Source: Candidatus Obscuribacterales bacterium (GTDB lineage: Bacteria; Cyanobacteriota; Vampirovibrionia; Obscuribacterales; Obscuribacteraceae). From it: a stretch of 64,000 bases of DNA. Below the pieces are notes generated by a model. That model saw only the letters and a program-made list of their open reading frames with translations. It searched no databases and was not told the DNA's origin. The stretch is from positions 186,001-250,000 of the forward strand of contig JAIETZ010000001.1 in assembly GCA_019744775.1 (NCBI GenBank), in the 5' to 3' direction. Below are positions 52,941 through 62,216 of this stretch, piece by piece (within the stretch, counting starts at the first letter, position 1; each line of letters begins with the position of its first letter). The position numbers were made by a program, and so were the translations under genes.

Positions 52941-55900
52941 TTAGCCGCACTTGGAATAGCCGCAGCCCTGGCATACCTGGCAACCATCTATTTTCAGCCA
53001 ATCTTGCGTACCGCACTTACTGCAAGCAGCAATGCGGCTGGCAGTCTGGCTTGTAGCTGGAGCATCAGCATCAGGTGCCGTCTGGATCTCTACCTTTGCC
53101 ATGGTCTTAAGCAAAACATTGAAGTTTTCCTTTGAGGTACTGAAATTGCGGCGATAGCGCTGAATGGCTTTAGCCAGTCCATCGCAAGGCGATTGCACAA
53201 CAACTGCCTTTTCTTCATCGGCAAACTTATGGAATGCCGGGTAGCCGGATTGAATATTCACAAGTTGTTTAACTATGGACTCTTCGGCCTTGGTTCTTTC
53301 TTCTTCGCCGAATTGAGCGGCATACTGCAAGAAGGCAGAAGCCAAACGACCGACAGCTTCAAATAGACCTGATTCGATGGCACCTGGTTTGCCCATGCGC
53401 GCATAGACTTCTATTAGTTCACCAGGATGGCTTGTCTCGTGATTCAAACTTACATGCAGGGTCGAACCACCTGATTCGGAACCAACACGCACTTTGTAAT
53501 TTAGACCGTTTGTTTCTTCCGTATTGATGTTGCGCTTTTCCTGGTGTCCAATCAAACTCAAAATATCGGAATCTTGAGCGTAATCTTCTTTGGCAATCTT
53601 CTCTACAGGTTGGCTTAATCGACTGCCATCCGGATAGAAGGTAATGTCCTTAACACCCAATTCCCAGGCGAGCATTGCAGCATCATAAACTGCTTGCTCA
53701 CTGCTATCGAGAGGTATAGAACAAGTATTTGACACAGAGTTAAATGCTTCCGGACAAGACGCTGCACCTTTGTGAATAGCAGCGAGGTGACGGATATAAG
53801 CTTCCGGTTCAACTTCTACTCTTACAGGGAATGCCTTCTGCACAGCTTCCGGAACTTCAGCAATTCCACGGCACGATTTGTGGTTGGCACGAATCTTTTG
53901 CATCAGAGCATTTTGCTCTTCTTCAGAAGCCGGCCAGGCATTGTGCTTCTGCATCAGTTCTCTGAAGCCTGGGGCAACAAAGTCAACATAGCGCGAACGC
54001 ACTTTGCGCGAGAAGACGATACCGTTGTGCGGATCAACTCCCCAACTTGTTTGCAGAGCTTGAGCAAGCGTACCTGTCGGAGCATTATTGGTCATGCAGG
54101 AGTTGCGTACTTTTAAGCCTTTTTTGGCAAAGCGGCTACCTTCCCACAGTGGATAAACCCCACGCTCTTCCGCTAAGGCTTGAGAGGCTTGCACAGAAGC
54201 TTTCGTGTAGTTTGCGAATAATTCGCATGTGGCATCCAATGCCTCCGCACTGCCAAATTCCAACTCAAGACGAGAAAGGAATTCAGCGATACCGGCAAAT
54301 CCACCACCATTACGACGTTCAAGACGCGCAGTCATGTTTTGAGCAACAATTGGATACCAGCTCACGTCAGTGACGTTGTCCATGAAGCGCTGCTGCACTT
54401 TGACAGCATCCATCATTGCTTCATAGTTGTATGTGCCGTCAGCAAAGAAGAAGTCAGCGTGCGCTGCATGCAGTGAAGACAAATTGCAATTGCCCATGTA
54501 GGTGCGACCATCTTTGCCTGGACCTGCGGGCAAGAATTGCTCACCACATGGATTGCATGTATTCAAGTCATAAGCATGTGGGTTGGCATTGCCTTCATTG
54601 ACTGCTTCATAAAATGCTAGTCCGGGCTCACCTGAATCACGCATACCTTCAACGATTCTCTGGAATACATCCGGTGCGTAAAAATAGCCTTTGACACGAA
54701 CTTGTCTGTCGGTTAGATGTACTACTGCATTTTCCATAGAGCGCGCAGCATTAATTGATTCAGGATACTTATCTAAATCAACAGCATATTCTTCAAAGAT
54801 AGACTCTTTGGTCAATCTGTTGACCTTGGGCATTCCGGTTTTCTCGTCCATCACAACACGACGTGGATCATAGAGAGCACCGGTCCAGGCTTTATTGCTG
54901 AAAGTCGCTTGATAGAAGCGCTTCTCTTTAACAGCTTCCATAAAGCCCGGCATAGCCAAGACTGTAACGTTGGTATTTTTCAGGTAGTTCTGACGATCTA
55001 TATATTGAGCATAAAGTTGACCGTAGCGCTTTTCTGATTCGGCAATTGTCTGACGCTTGTAATCAAAAGCGCTTTGACCTGGCTTTTGACGAATTTCTTT
55101 TACTACTTGTTTGTAGATTTGCGAAAGCGATGGAGGTGGAATGAGTTTTTTCTTGTCGATAAAGAAAAGAATGTCCGGGTGATCGGAATTACGCAATTCA
55201 ATAAGGGCGCCACCACGGCGTCCACCTTGCGCAACTGCTTCTACTGCTTTGGCAATTGTCTTTTCATAGAATCTATCCGGTCCTGATGCTGCTGCACCAT
55301 TGCTTATTACAGATGACCAAGGGCGCAGTGTAGATGTATTCAACCCCATGCCCATAGCAGCTTTGGCTGCTAATGCTTCAATTTTTGCAGCTTCCTGAAT
55401 GCCTTCCAAAGTATCGGTTACATAAGCAACACCACAGGCAGCCAAACAGCCTTTGCCGCGCAAGTTGTCCGCTAACTGTCCCATTGCCGCTTCGTGCTTG
55501 GAGAGACCTTCTGTCTTGCGCTCGGTATAAGCCTTGCGCAAAGCATCCGCCTTAAGCCAAATATCTTCTTCGGCAAGTCCAGCTAATGTTCCATGTGCCC
55601 AATATTGCAAGACCATCAAAGAGACTTCGCGATCAGCATTTATATTGGCCGGTGTATTTGCCCAAAATTTTTGCTTACCTATATGCTCAGCAAAAATTTC
55701 CGCCCATTCAATTACTTTTGGATGATCAAGAGCCTTATCCAATGTCAACGAAATAATTTCGCTTGGCTTGAGAACATACTTAAGTTCAGCTAAGGCAATT
55801 GATTCGGCCACACGATGAATGATGTCATTGACGGTTTCAATTGGTTGTCCCGTTGATGAGTCACGGTTGCCATAGAGACCAACTAGGGTATCTTGGGTCG

Positions 55901-55982
55901 ATTCCCAATATCTTTCTGAATAGTCCTTGCGATTTTTTGTGTCAATTGGCTTTGCGGCAATATCGGTATTAATGGTGACCAT
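52941..55982 (-). CDS. nrdJ: Class II (adenosylcobalamin-dependent) ribonucleotide reductase
   Basis: The protein has 1013 residues. AAAAGG lies 8 bases before the ATG. It makes deoxyribonucleotides with a B12-derived radical. It has KGCLAACGVAYVTDT with the first active-site Cys, a segment with GMGLNTSTLRPWSS, the radical-site motif NTCNPCGEQFLP (Asn, Cys, Glu), and the phosphate-binding NNAPTGTLAQ. The C-terminal zinc ribbon (CSKCG...CQVCQGCGYSKC) also bears the redox Cys pair typical of NrdJ. No small subunit is needed, and none is present. I found no cobalamin-riboswitch B12 box or NrdR box in the upstream gap. Confidence 0.95.
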   Translation of the reverse strand: MVTINTDIAAKPIDTKNRKDYSERYWESTQDTLVGLYGNRDSSTGQPIETVNDIIHRVAESIALAELKYVLKPSEIISLTLDKALDHPKVIEWAEIFAEHIGKQKFWANTPANINADREVSLMVLQYWAHGTLAGLAEEDIWLKADALRKAYTERKTEGLSKHEAAMGQLADNLRGKGCLAACGVAYVTDTLEGIQEAAKIEALAAKAAMGMGLNTSTLRPWSSVISNGAAASGPDRFYEKTIAKAVEAVAQGGRRGGALIELRNSDHPDILFFIDKKKLIPPPSLSQIYKQVVKEIRQKPGQSAFDYKRQTIAESEKRYGQLYAQYIDRQNYLKNTNVTVLAMPGFMEAVKEKRFYQATFSNKAWTGALYDPRRVVMDEKTGMPKVNRLTKESIFEEYAVDLDKYPESINAARSMENAVVHLTDRQVRVKGYFYAPDVFQRIVEGMRDSGEPGLAFYEAVNEGNANPHAYDLNTCNPCGEQFLPAGPGKDGRTYMGNCNLSSLHAAHADFFFADGTYNYEAMMDAVKVQQRFMDNVTDVSWYPIVAQNMTARLERRNGGGFAGIAEFLSRLELEFGSAEALDATCELFANYTKASVQASQALAEERGVYPLWEGSRFAKKGLKVRNSCMTNNAPTGTLAQALQTSWGVDPHNGIVFSRKVRSRYVDFVAPGFRELMQKHNAWPASEEEQNALMQKIRANHKSCRGIAEVPEAVQKAFPVRVEVEPEAYIRHLAAIHKGAASCPEAFNSVSNTCSIPLDSSEQAVYDAAMLAWELGVKDITFYPDGSRLSQPVEKIAKEDYAQDSDILSLIGHQEKRNINTEETNGLNYKVRVGSESGGSTLHVSLNHETSHPGELIEVYARMGKPGAIESGLFEAVGRLASAFLQYAAQFGEEERTKAEESIVKQLVNIQSGYPAFHKFADEEKAVVVQSPCDGLAKAIQRYRRNFSTSKENFNVLLKTMAKVEIQTAPDADAPATSQTASRIAACSKCGTQDWLKIDGCQVCQGCGYSKCG

Positions 55983-56672
55983 GATCCGTACCTTTTGGGG
56001 ACAAAGGAGTAACTAACGCCAAATTGTTTGGACTCCAGAGCAAAGGAGCACGAGCTCCTACGCCCAATTCGTTCAAAAAATATGATGCGATTAAGTTACT
56101 ACTCCCTGGGGGTATCGATCAATATGGCCAATTAGGGCAATAAATCTCAGATCAAGCCTAACTCAAGGCCACGTAAGGCTTTGCGAGAAAGATAAAATCC
56201 ATTCGGAACGATCACTTTTAATGCAAAAAAGACATCTCTTGTTAAGGGATAGAAAATTTACACTTATCAAGCGGTGCAAATCCTGACCAGATGGGCGTTT
56301 TCAACCACAAAGCAAAGAGCGTATATGCCACCAATTATGATGGCACATATCAATCGGATCGGATGTATATAACAAACATATCGTCAGTGATCAAACACTC
56401 AAAATAAGCGGAAAACAGAGGATATGACTTCGATATCGAATGATCTTTTTAGTACTAGTCTCTATCGTTTGCTATCGTAAGTATTCTTTCCGAATTCAAT
56501 TTTCAAAAACACTTCCCTCTTGGAAAGAAACATTTAACCAAGCCTATTCGCATCTTCTCAACGCTTGACAGCGTGAGACTTTCATCAAATCAGATTTTCA
56601 CGAATTATCATGGCGCAATTGTTCAAAACTCTCAGCCCATGCTATTCTCATGCCGCCTGACATGGAGATGCG
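55983..56672. other. 690-base intergenic region upstream of nrdJ
   Basis: Both flanking genes read outward from this gap, so it must hold their promoters. No open frame with an SD was found. Visible structure: the hairpin AGGAGC-ACGA-GCTCCT at 56044-56059 (of the type found as dispersed palindromes) and an imperfect inverted repeat TGCCACCAATTATGATGGCA near 56326-56345. No tRNA or riboswitch was recognised. Confidence 0.6.
56044..56059. repeat. Short perfect palindrome in the nrdJ leader
   Basis: AGGAGC and GCTCCT flank ACGA, in a wider context that reads CGTAGGAGCTCGTGCTCC on the nrdJ strand. It would lie in the 5' leader of nrdJ mRNA if transcription begins upstream of it. Confidence 0.5.
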
Positions 56673-56678
56673 TTGCAC

Positions 56679-57272
56679 ATGTCCTCTCAATTCTTGTCTA
56701 ACTTACAAGTGATACCACTTGCCGCACTTCTATTTATATCTTTTGCCGCTCCAGCTTCGGCAGATATCGATACAAGAGGTGCCATTTCCAATTTTGAAAA
56801 TTTTGCCCCCAATCTTTATAGGGGTTCTCAACCAAGCTTTGAAGCTTTAAAGGAGTTGCGAGCTAAAGGCGTCAAAACAATCATCAACTTGCGTTTAGAC
56901 AGGGAAGAAGCAGCTCAAGAAAAAGCCTGGTGCGCAAAGCACGGCATAAATTATGTAGGTATGCCTATGGGCTTTAAGACCCCCAAGCAGAAAGAAGTTT
57001 TGTCCTTCCTAGGAATTGTCACCGACCCGAAGATGCAGCCTGTTTATTTGCATTGCCGCTACGGCTCTGACCGAACCGGCACAATGGTTGGACTCTATCG
57101 AGTAATTGTGCAGAATTGGTCATTTGATAAAGCCTATGCCGAAATGCGCAAACATCATTTCAAGCCTTTTTTGAGTGCCCTAAAGCATTCCGTCCGCGAC
57201 TATTCATTGAGCAAACCGGCTGATAAAGAGCAACTGCTGGCTAATTCCCGCCGCAGCGGACAAGTTCAATAA
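56679..57272 (+). CDS. Exported DSP-type Cys-phosphatase (paralogue 2 of 3)
   Basis: The protein has 197 residues from the ATG at 56679; a TTG two codons earlier (56673) lies 5 bases from GGAG and may be the true start. A signal peptide ends near ASA-DI. It shows NLYRGSQPS, KTIINLRLDRE, and the catalytic loop HCRYGSDRTG. The later segment SFDKAYAEMRKHHFKP is conserved in paralogue 3. It is followed after about 90 bases by paralogue 3, a tandem duplication. The substrate is unknown; the export signal places it outside the cytoplasm. Confidence 0.87.
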   Translation: MSSQFLSNLQVIPLAALLFISFAAPASADIDTRGAISNFENFAPNLYRGSQPSFEALKELRAKGVKTIINLRLDREEAAQEKAWCAKHGINYVGMPMGFKTPKQKEVLSFLGIVTDPKMQPVYLHCRYGSDRTGTMVGLYRVIVQNWSFDKAYAEMRKHHFKPFLSALKHSVRDYSLSKPADKEQLLANSRRSGQVQ

Positions 57273-57364
57273 GCACATTAAATCGAGCACATTCCAGCTT
57301 CTTAACGTACCGCTTAATTTCCCAGCCTAAGGGCATATTGTTCGTGAGTATCCGAGGTAGGGAT

Positions 57365-57970
57365 ATGCTCAAAGCTAATAAGCTCTTTGCCGGACTTTTA
57401 AGTCTTGCCTTAGTCCTAAGTGCAAGTCCGTCTTTTAGCCAGGGTGTCAAAAAGCACTTATTCGCTCGTGAATTTTACAAAGTTTCCGACACGCTTTATT
57501 GCGGAAGCGAACCTACTGCCAAAGAAAAAATGCAGATGCTCAAAGATTTGCACATCAAAACCATCATTGATTTGCGCTGGTTCACAGGCGTAAAGGAAGA
57601 AGAATCCTGGGCCAAAGAATACGGCATTGATTACTTCCATATATCAACAGGCATTCTGCAACCTGATGCGGCAAAAATCAAAACAGTGATGTCCATGGTG
57701 GAAGATCCCAAGTATCAACCTCTTTATGTTCACTGCCGCACTGGCTGTGATCGCACGGGAGTAATTGCCGGTTTATATAGAGTATGTAATCAGGGTTGGA
57801 CAAAAGAACAAGCTTACAAGGAGATGCGAGATCATCATTTCCGTCCAGTGTTCATGGGTATTAAGCGCAGCTTTGACGACTTCTTAGCCGATCCGGCAGT
57901 AGCAAAACCAAAGGTTCCCGTTACTGCGGAAACTACAAGCTGGGTCACGCAACCTGACTCGCGCGACTAA
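57365..57970 (+). CDS. Exported DSP-type Cys-phosphatase (paralogue 3 of 3)
   Basis: The protein has 201 residues. GAGG lies 7 bases before the ATG at 57365; a longer frame from a TTG at 57338 is rejected. A signal peptide ends near SFS-QG. It shows TLYCGSEPT, KTIIDLRW, the catalytic loop HCRTGCDRTG and QAYKEMRDHHFRPVF. It is close to paralogue 2 in length and order of motifs, and more distant from the copy at 11023-11637. Confidence 0.88.
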   Translation: MLKANKLFAGLLSLALVLSASPSFSQGVKKHLFAREFYKVSDTLYCGSEPTAKEKMQMLKDLHIKTIIDLRWFTGVKEEESWAKEYGIDYFHISTGILQPDAAKIKTVMSMVEDPKYQPLYVHCRTGCDRTGVIAGLYRVCNQGWTKEQAYKEMRDHHFRPVFMGIKRSFDDFLADPAVAKPKVPVTAETTSWVTQPDSRD

Positions 57971-58011
57971 AACTGATACATTTATTAGTTGTCGGTTATG
58001 TGGCAGGGCTA

Positions 58012-58989
58012 ATGGCACTACTAGATATACAAGGACTATCTACCGTTTTTGACACTGAGGGTGGCACAGCTAAAGCTGTGGACAACCTGAGCTTCTCTTT
58101 AAAGAAGGGCTCAGTATTAGGGATTGTCGGAGAATCAGGTTGTGGTAAGTCAATTACTTCCTTATCGATCTTGCGTCTTGTGCCGCCTCCGGGAAGAATC
58201 GTGTCCGGCAAAGTGCTTTTCGACGGGCAAGATCTTCTAAGTCTTTCTGAAACGAAGATGCAAGAAATTCGCGGAGACAGGATTGCGCTAATTCCGCAAG
58301 ATCCAATGACCTCGCTCAATCCTGTCTACACTATTGGCGAACAAATTATTGAAGCAATTGAATTGCACCAAAACGTGTCCAAAAAAGAAGCACGCAAAAG
58401 AGCAATTGAAGTTTTAGATCAGGTGCGTATTCCGGAAGCTGCCAACCGCATTGATGATTATCCACATCAATTCTCCGGCGGCATGCGACAGCGTGTAATG
58501 ATCGCCATGGCACTATCATGCAAGCCGGATTTACTTATAGCTGACGAACCGACAACAGCACTAGATGTAACTGTACAGGCACAAATTCTTGATCTCCTGC
58601 GCAGCATCCAAAAAGAAGAGGGCATGTCCATTCTTCTTATTACGCACGATCTTGGCGTAGTAGCCGAAATGTGCGATGACGTAGCAATTATGTACGCGGG
58701 CTCAATAGTTGAACATGCACCGGTTGTCGACTTGTTTAAACGACCAAAGCATCCTTATACAGTTGGTCTTTTGAACTCCATTCCACGTCCGGGCAGTACT
58801 CGTCTGACACCAATCGATGGTCAACCGCCCAGCCTAATAAACTTACCTGCCGGTTGCCGCTTTGCCAATCGTTGTCCAATGGTTGAGCCAAGATGTTTGG
58901 AAGCTTTGCCGGCACTGGAAGAAAAACTTCCCGGACACACAGCACGTTGTGTTGTAGTGCCAAGTGAAACAGCCGCAGCAAAATCATAA
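58012..58989 (+). CDS. Oligopeptide/dipeptide ABC transporter ATPase (OppD/DppD-type)
   Basis: The protein has 325 residues from the ATG at 58012 (the frame opens with a GTG at 58000). It shows Walker [10 protein letters not shown]-loop [11 protein letters not shown], signature FSGGMRQRV, Walker [13 protein letters not shown], and the C-terminal oligopeptide-family extension with the Cys pattern [14 protein letters not shown], which in relatives can bind an Fe-S cluster. No permease or binding-protein gene is nearby, so the partners are elsewhere. The next gene starts right after its stop. Confidence 0.9.
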   Translation: MALLDIQGLSTVFDTEGGTAKAVDNLSFSLKKGSVLGIVGESGCGKSITSLSILRLVPPPGRIVSGKVLFDGQDLLSLSETKMQEIRGDRIALIPQDPMTSLNPVYTIGEQIIEAIELHQNVSKKEARKRAIEVLDQVRIPEAANRIDDYPHQFSGGMRQRVMIAMALSCKPDLLIADEPTTALDVTVQAQILDLLRSIQKEEGMSILLITHDLGVVAEMCDDVAIMYAGSIVEHAPVVDLFKRPKHPYTVGLLNSIPRPGSTRLTPIDGQPPSLINLPAGCRFANRCPMVEPRCLEALPALEEKLPGHTARCVVVPSETAAAKS

Positions 58990-60594
58990 ATGAATCACGC
59001 TCTACAAATCCCCACGACTGCCGAGCTTCGCGAGTTGGAAGCAAAATGGATAGAAGCATGTCATGCCAACTGGGGCTTGGTGCTCATGGAATTAGCAGGC
59101 AAGCGTGCCGCAGAAATTGCTCGTGAAATGTGGCAGAAAAACAAAGGTGACGTCGTAATTTTCTGCGGTAGCGGTAATAACGGCGGCGATGGTTTGGTTG
59201 TTGCCCGCTATTTTTCCATGTGGGAAATACCTGTGTCTGTTTTTATGGTTGACGGAAAACAAAAAGCCTCGCAAAACCGCTCTGAAAGTCTTATCAACAA
59301 AGAAGCCCTGGAAAAACTTGGTATTAACATCAAGAAGGTCTCATCAGATGATGTTGCTGCAATTAGCCAACAAGTGAGAAACGCAGGCATTATTGTCGAT
59401 GCACTTTTGGGCACTGGGCTTTCTCGAGACGTCGAGGGAATCTACAAACAATTAGTAGACTTGATTAATGAATGTTCCGACAACAACATTCCTGTCCTAG
59501 CCATAGACATCCCATCAGGTGTAAATTCGGACAACGGTCAAATAATGGGATCAGCCGTCAAAGCGACAAACACTGTTACTTTTGGTTATTTAAAATCCGG
59601 TCTACTTTTGTATCCAGGGGCGGATTTGGCAGGCAAACTTTCGCTGATAGATATTGGCTTACCTGAATTTCACGGTCAAAGCAAACAATGGCTAACGACT
59701 ATTGATCACGTACGCAAACTATTACCTGTGAGAAAAGCCGATTCGCATAAAGGCACTTTCGGCTCAGTTTTGAGTATTGCCGGCTGCACAAACTACAGAG
59801 GAGCCGCAACGCTAGCCAGCCTGACTGCCTTACGTACAGGAGCCGGATTGTCGGTATTGGCTACAGCAAAATCAGTGATACCTGAACAAAATATCCTTGA
59901 AGTCATTTACAAAGCATTGAAAGAAACTGACACCGGCAATATTGCCTCTGATGCTCTTGATGAAGTACTCCTAGAAATCCCCAAACACACGGCAACAATT
60001 GTTGGTCCCGGCTTAGGGGACCATGAGGAAACTATTGCCTTTGTGCAAAACCTTTTGCCGTTCCTGGAAAAGCCAACAATCATAGACGCCGATGGACTCA
60101 ATGCCATCGCCAAAAATACATCTCTTTTCCCACGCAACAAGAAATTTGTACTGACTCCTCATCCAAAAGAATTTTCCCGCCTAACAGGATTGTCCACGCA
60201 AGAGATTCACGAAAATAGAATTGAATCGGCTCTCAAAGGCGCGAAAGAATTTGATACCGTCGTTGTTCTTAAGGGCGCACATTCGGTAATTGCCGCGCAG
60301 ACCGGCGAAGTCTTCATCAATCCTACAGGCAATTCAGGCATGGCGACTGCCGGAGCAGGCGATGTCTTATCAGGAATAATTGGCGGGCTTTTAGCTCAGG
60401 GATTGACTCCCTTGGATGCTGCGGTTGCCGGCACATACATACATGGACTTGCTGGTGACATTGCCCAGAGCCAAATTGGAGAAGTGGGATTTCTTGCAGG
60501 CGACATAGCAAATGCTGTGCCCCATGCACTGACATCAATTCACGATGTTAAATTCCAAGGCTCTTCTTTGGAAATGAGTTTATCGATTAATTAG
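58990..60594 (+). CDS. nnr: Bifunctional NAD(P)H-hydrate epimerase / ADP-dependent dehydratase
   Basis: The protein has 534 residues, the usual length of the fused enzyme. The N-terminal YjeF_N epimerase domain has FCGSGNNGGDGLVVARY and DALLGTGLSRDVEG. The C-terminal ribokinase-like dehydratase has KGTFGSVLSIAGC, LTPHPKEFSRL and the phosphate loop TAGAGDVLSGIIGG. It repairs hydrated NADH and NADPH. The ATG directly abuts the OppD stop, so it is co-translated with it. The 3' end overlaps the universal-stress gene by 4 bases. Confidence 0.95.
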   Translation: MNHALQIPTTAELRELEAKWIEACHANWGLVLMELAGKRAAEIAREMWQKNKGDVVIFCGSGNNGGDGLVVARYFSMWEIPVSVFMVDGKQKASQNRSESLINKEALEKLGINIKKVSSDDVAAISQQVRNAGIIVDALLGTGLSRDVEGIYKQLVDLINECSDNNIPVLAIDIPSGVNSDNGQIMGSAVKATNTVTFGYLKSGLLLYPGADLAGKLSLIDIGLPEFHGQSKQWLTTIDHVRKLLPVRKADSHKGTFGSVLSIAGCTNYRGAATLASLTALRTGAGLSVLATAKSVIPEQNILEVIYKALKETDTGNIASDALDEVLLEIPKHTATIVGPGLGDHEETIAFVQNLLPFLEKPTIIDADGLNAIAKNTSLFPRNKKFVLTPHPKEFSRLTGLSTQEIHENRIESALKGAKEFDTVVVLKGAHSVIAAQTGEVFINPTGNSGMATAGAGDVLSGIIGGLLAQGLTPLDAAVAGTYIHGLAGDIAQSQIGEVGFLAGDIANAVPHALTSIHDVKFQGSSLEMSLSIN

Positions 60595-61046
60595 TCAACA
60601 GATGTCCAGCTATCAGGATCACCGTCTTGATCACGCGCCACGTAGAGATTAATTGGACAGCGATCAAGCAAGAAATGCAAGATAGGATCCTGAATGGAAA
60701 TACCAAAAGCGCGCTGCTTTATCGGGCCGCTACCAACATAGACTGTATCGACGCCCAGTTCAGAAGCTGTACTTACGAGCGTCTCTGCAACTGGTCCTAT
60801 TTTGAGCATGCCTGACGCATTAACGCCTTTGTCCTGCAGTTCAGCAACGACCATATCAATTTGATTTTGGGCGGTTTCTTTAGGCGCATCTGTGGAGATC
60901 AACTCCGCAATCACGCCTAATTTTGCCGGATCGGCAATTACCCGCACTAAGACTAGCTCGGCATCCATGGCCTTAGCATGAGCAGCAGCAATACGCACAA
61001 TCTTGCGACTGCGCTTGGGGCTAGCAAATGCGACCATTAATTTCAT
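60591..61046 (-). CDS. Universal stress protein (UspA family)
   Basis: The protein has 151 residues. The start is the ATG at 61046, 5 bases after AGGAGG; the TTG one codon earlier is too close. It shows the Rossmann-like UspA order: KLMVAFASPKRSRKIV, ELVLVRVI, a helical middle, then DTVYVGSGPIKQRAFGIS and CPINLYVARD. The ATP-binding G-x2-G-x9-G-S motif is not fully kept. It starts 9 bases after the Pit stop, so it is translated with the phosphate transporter and may respond to phosphate or energy state (inference). Confidence 0.87.
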   Translation of the reverse strand: MKLMVAFASPKRSRKIVRIAAAHAKAMDAELVLVRVIADPAKLGVIAELISTDAPKETAQNQIDMVVAELQDKGVNASGMLKIGPVAETLVSTASELGVDTVYVGSGPIKQRAFGISIQDPILHFLLDRCPINLYVARDQDGDPDSWTSVD

Positions 61047-61055
61047 CAAGCCCTC

Positions 61056-62102
61056 CTAATGCCAGAACAAGCGTAACACAAAATAACAAGATGCCGACAA
61101 GGTCGCAGCCACAGGCAATGTCAAAACCCAGGCTAAAACTATTAGCCAGAGCGTTTTCACATTGAGCTTTTTGATGCCGTAAACAGGCACTGTGCCTCCG
61201 GCAACGGCAGAGCTAAGAGTATGGGTCGTACTTATTGGTGCTCCAATGGACGAAGCCGTCAAAATAATTGCTGCCGTCGACATCGATGCACCAAATCCCT
61301 GCGCATGACTCAAACGTTCCTTACTTATTTTGGTGCCGACTGTGCGAATTACTCGCCAACCGCCGACGACAGTACCAAGAGCAATAGCTGTGGCAGCAGC
61401 TAGCATTACCCACCAGGGTACTTGATCGTACCGAAAGCCGAAAGAGGCAAAATGAGATGCCAAAATCAAAGTAATAATACCCATGGTCTTTTGTCCGTCA
61501 TTGCTGCCATGACTAAAGCTGACGCAACCACTGGATAAAACGTGCAGCCAACGCATTGCCGGGTGTTGATCTTTTTTCTTCTCACCCTCAGCCAATACTT
61601 CCTTGGCTTGTTTAGCCTCTCCTGAGACAACAAATGCCACCCAAGTGACTAGCGCTCCAGCCACAAAGCCAACTAGCGGTGAAACAAGCAAAGCACCAAA
61701 GACCTTTTCTAATTCATGCCAATGCACACCATTCAAGCCATTAGCTGCTACGCCTGCACCAAATAAACTACCAATCAAGCAATGGGAAGAACTTACAGGC
61801 AGTCCATACCACCAGGTAATTAGATTCCAGATAACAGCCGCTAAAAGCACGGCAACGATAAGAGGCAAACTAATGAGTTCCTGCGGAATTATCTTAGTTA
61901 TAACAAGAGCCACAGCAGTGCCTACAAAAACAGCACCCATAAAGTTCAAAATACCGCTCATCACAATTGCTACACCAGGTCTCAATGCCTTGGTATAGAT
62001 GACAGTGGCTACGGCATTAGCCGTGTCATGAAAGCCATTTACAAAATCAAAGCCTAAGGCTAGAAGGACGGCAAGAACAGCAACGATGCTTTCCCAATTC
62101 AT
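61056..62102 (-). CDS. Low-affinity inorganic phosphate transporter, Pit family
   Basis: The protein has 348 residues with about ten transmembrane helices. The Pit/PHO4 signature occurs in both halves: FDFVNGFHDTANAVAT near the N-terminus and SFSHGSNDGQKTMG in the middle. Also visible are WWYGLPVSSSHCLIGSLFG and IGAPISTTHTLSSA. It imports metal-phosphate with protons. No DUF47/PhoU-like partner is adjacent; a UspA gene follows. Pit is of interest in Obscuribacter-type organisms that store polyphosphate. Confidence 0.93.
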   Translation of the reverse strand: MNWESIVAVLAVLLALGFDFVNGFHDTANAVATVIYTKALRPGVAIVMSGILNFMGAVFVGTAVALVITKIIPQELISLPLIVAVLLAAVIWNLITWWYGLPVSSSHCLIGSLFGAGVAANGLNGVHWHELEKVFGALLVSPLVGFVAGALVTWVAFVVSGEAKQAKEVLAEGEKKKDQHPAMRWLHVLSSGCVSFSHGSNDGQKTMGIITLILASHFASFGFRYDQVPWWVMLAAATAIALGTVVGGWRVIRTVGTKISKERLSHAQGFGASMSTAAIILTASSIGAPISTTHTLSSAVAGGTVPVYGIKKLNVKTLWLIVLAWVLTLPVAATLSASCYFVLRLFWH

Positions 62103-62175
62103 GCCACTTTATCCATTCGCGGTAAACCTAGACGTGTCTATTTTACCAATCGGCAATATCAGTTGCTCACTGTGT

Positions 62176-62209
62176 AAAAAACGCGTTACCAGTTATGACG
62201 CTGATAACT
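62176..62209 (-). terminator. Terminator after the LD-carboxypeptidase pair
   Basis: AGTTAT and ATAACT form a 6-bp stem with a GACGCTG loop (62191-62209). On the minus strand a run of six T follows after about 9 bases. It is of moderate strength. Confidence 0.4.
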
Positions 62210-62216
62210 TTACAAC

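Noticed and set aside
55983-56300. Cobalamin riboswitch or NrdR box upstream of nrdJ
   Set aside because: No B12-box-like conserved core and no paired NrdR boxes could be found by eye. A covariance-model search would settle it.
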